Assembly (NCBI RefSeq): GCF_002104795.1
Contig: NZ_NCXO01000042.1
Coordinates: 1-34,423, forward strand
DNA: 34,423 nt
From: Mycolicibacillus koreensis
Lineage (GTDB): Bacteria; Actinomycetota; Actinomycetes; Mycobacteriales; Mycobacteriaceae
Direction of reading: 5' to 3'
Shown: piece by piece, positions 33,454-34,423 of the stretch
Position numbering within the stretch: position 1 is the first letter of the stretch
Layout of the letters: each line of letters opens with the position of its first letter
The notes under the pieces: model-generated
Seen by the model: only the letters and a program-made list of their open reading frames with translations
Told to the model about the DNA's origin: nothing
Database searches by the model: none
Translations under genes and position numbers: made by a program

Positions 33454-34041
33454 TCATCGTTGAGCCGCGGACGCTTTCTTCGCCGCCTTCATCTGCTTCT
33501 TGTGGGTGCGCACCCGGTCCAGCGAGTCGGCGTCGACGATGTCGGCCACCGACAGGTAGGTGCCGTCGGCGCCGAAGTCCCCGGCCGCGCGGCGCCATCC
33601 GGTCGGGGTCACGCCGAGTTGTTTGCCCAGCAGCGCCAGGAAGATGCGCGCCTTCTGCGTGCCGAATCCGGGCAGTTCGGTGAGCCGGCGCAGCACCTCC
33701 GCGCCGTCGGGATCACCGGCGGTCCACACGCCGGCGGCGTCCCCGTCGTAGCGGTCGATGATCAGCTGCGCCAGGGTCTGGATCCGGGTGGCCATCGATC
33801 CGGGGAAGCGGTGCACGGCCGGCTTCTGCGCGCACACCGCGGCGAACTTCTCCGGGTCGTAGGCGGCGATCTCACCGGCGTCGAGCCCGCCGAGACGGTC
33901 GGCGAGCTTCTTCGGCCCGGCGAACGCGGTCTCCATCGGCACCTGCTGGTCGAGCAACATACCCGTGAGCAGGGCAAATGGACTCGCCGAAAGGAGGGCG
34001 TCGGCCTCGGGCTCTTGCGCTAGGCACAGTCGCACGGTCAT
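33454..34041 (-). CDS. HhH-GPD-type base-excision DNA repair protein
   Basis: A 195-aa protein with a helix-hairpin-helix DNA-binding motif in TELPGFGTQKARIFLALLGK (LPGxG type). It belongs to the small HhH-GPD family annotated in actinobacteria as base-excision repair, related to AlkA/Nth glycosylases. There is no Cys-rich [4Fe-4S] loop, so it is not an endonuclease III. The N-terminus SPFALLTGMLLDQQVPMETA is the usual substrate-binding helix region with its DQQ motif. The C-terminal tail is Lys/Ala-rich (KKQMKAAKKASAAQR). The substrate base is not known. Position matches Rv1156. It heads a short minus-strand unit with the DUF1059 gene. Confidence 0.88.
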   Translation of the reverse strand: MTVRLCLAQEPEADALLSASPFALLTGMLLDQQVPMETAFAGPKKLADRLGGLDAGEIAAYDPEKFAAVCAQKPAVHRFPGSMATRIQTLAQLIIDRYDGDAAGVWTAGDPDGAEVLRRLTELPGFGTQKARIFLALLGKQLGVTPTGWRRAAGDFGADGTYLSVADIVDADSLDRVRTHKKQMKAAKKASAAQR

Positions 34042-34318
34042 GCGAGCAGCCTACGTTCAGCAGCCGGTTGCCGCCGCGCTGCAGTCGGCGGCGGGCCCGG
34101 CCGGCGCTCCCAAGCCCGGGTGCGGTCAACACCGTCACCCATCACGGTCACCCATCACGCCGCGACGCGAATCGGGTTGCAGCCACCGGCAGCGTCGGCC
34201 CATACCCCGGAGGTCAGCGCGCGTCTGGCCGCCGAATGTCGCTTGACGGTCGCCCGGACCGGAGCGGCGGCGAGCTGAACCAACGGGTTTTGTCAGACCC
34301 TGATGCGATGCTGGTGGC
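34042..34318. other. Intergenic region with 13-bp tandem duplication
   Basis: This 277-nt stretch separates divergent genes. GTCACCCATCACG is present twice in tandem (34134-34159). The end, GGTTTTGTCAGACCC, resembles the leader I recall upstream of 13E12-type DUF222 genes. No further gene is apparent. Confidence 0.45.
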
Positions 34319-34423
34319 ATGTCCTCGATCACGACCTCCACCAGCGCGGATGCCCGTCCGGGAGAGCGTCTTGAGGCGTTGTTCGCTGAACTGTCGGAGC
34401 TGACCGGGCAGCGCAACGCGATC
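34319..34423 (+). CDS. DUF222 / 13E12-type HNH protein, N-terminal fragment cut by window edge
   Basis: An open frame of 35 codons from ATG 34319 to the end of the window. It contains GERLEALFAELSELTGQRNA, which resembles the start of the DUF222 (REP13E12-family) proteins of mycobacteria that usually end in an HNH nuclease domain. The upstream TTTTGTCAGACCC leader fits that family. Those elements are repeated in mycobacterial genomes and thought to be mobile or phage-associated. Only the N-terminus is visible, so the call rests on the helix and the leader. Confidence 0.6.
   Translation, partial: MSSITTSTSADARPGERLEALFAELSELTGQRNAI

Overview
The window comes from a high-GC actinobacterium, almost certainly a mycobacterium. 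The right half carries the block I recall from M. tuberculosis as Rv1156-Rv1165: HhH-GPD repair protein, two Ala/Pro-rich secreted proteins, pimE, pterin dehydratase, mutT2, narGHJI and typA, here in inverted orientation. From its SD-supported GTG start, NarG is 1232 aa.

Layout. (1) 1-2366: two tandem GAF-LuxR regulators on the minus strand. (2) 2768-12351: a seven-gene plus-strand catabolic operon: LLM flavin/F420 oxidoreductase, APH-fold kinase, acyl-CoA dehydrogenase, alpha-methylacyl-CoA racemase, thiolase, FadB-like fusion and acyl-CoA synthetase. The first five genes are joined by 4-nt start/stop overlaps. (3) 12409-16717: aldo/keto reductase divergent from a TetR regulator around a palindromic operator, then an AraC regulator convergent with a zinc alcohol dehydrogenase. 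(4) about 16.7-17.1 kb: a gene-poor junction where base composition visibly rises. (5) 17119-34041: core-like DNA with typA, a zwf-gnd-modA plus-strand set, narGHJI, mutT2, pterin dehydratase, pimE, two secreted proteins, a 48-aa DUF1059 gene and an HhH-GPD protein. (6) 34319 to the edge: start of a probable DUF222/13E12-type gene.

How the genes fit together. The left operon looks like a complete acyl-CoA degradation pathway: CoA ligation, racemisation of a 2-methyl centre, dehydrogenation, hydration/oxidation and thiolysis. Its most striking part is a kinase translationally coupled to an acyl-CoA dehydrogenase whose C-terminus reads DGPTEVH. This is the pairing seen fused in animal ACAD10/ACAD11 and separate in Pseudomonas levulinate catabolism (LvaA/LvaC), where a 4-hydroxyacyl-CoA is phosphorylated and then turned into an enoyl-CoA. 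I infer a mycobacterial route for 4-hydroxy (gamma-hydroxy or lactone-derived), probably methyl-branched acids. The FadB-like protein of the operon has lost most of its NAD-binding glycine motif. On the right, an orphan molybdate-binding protein gene ends 4 nt from the end of the operon for the molybdenum enzyme nitrate reductase. The pentose-phosphate genes zwf and gnd lie between typA and nar, which differs from the M. tuberculosis arrangement I recall.

No tRNA, rRNA, CRISPR array or intact insertion sequence was recognised.
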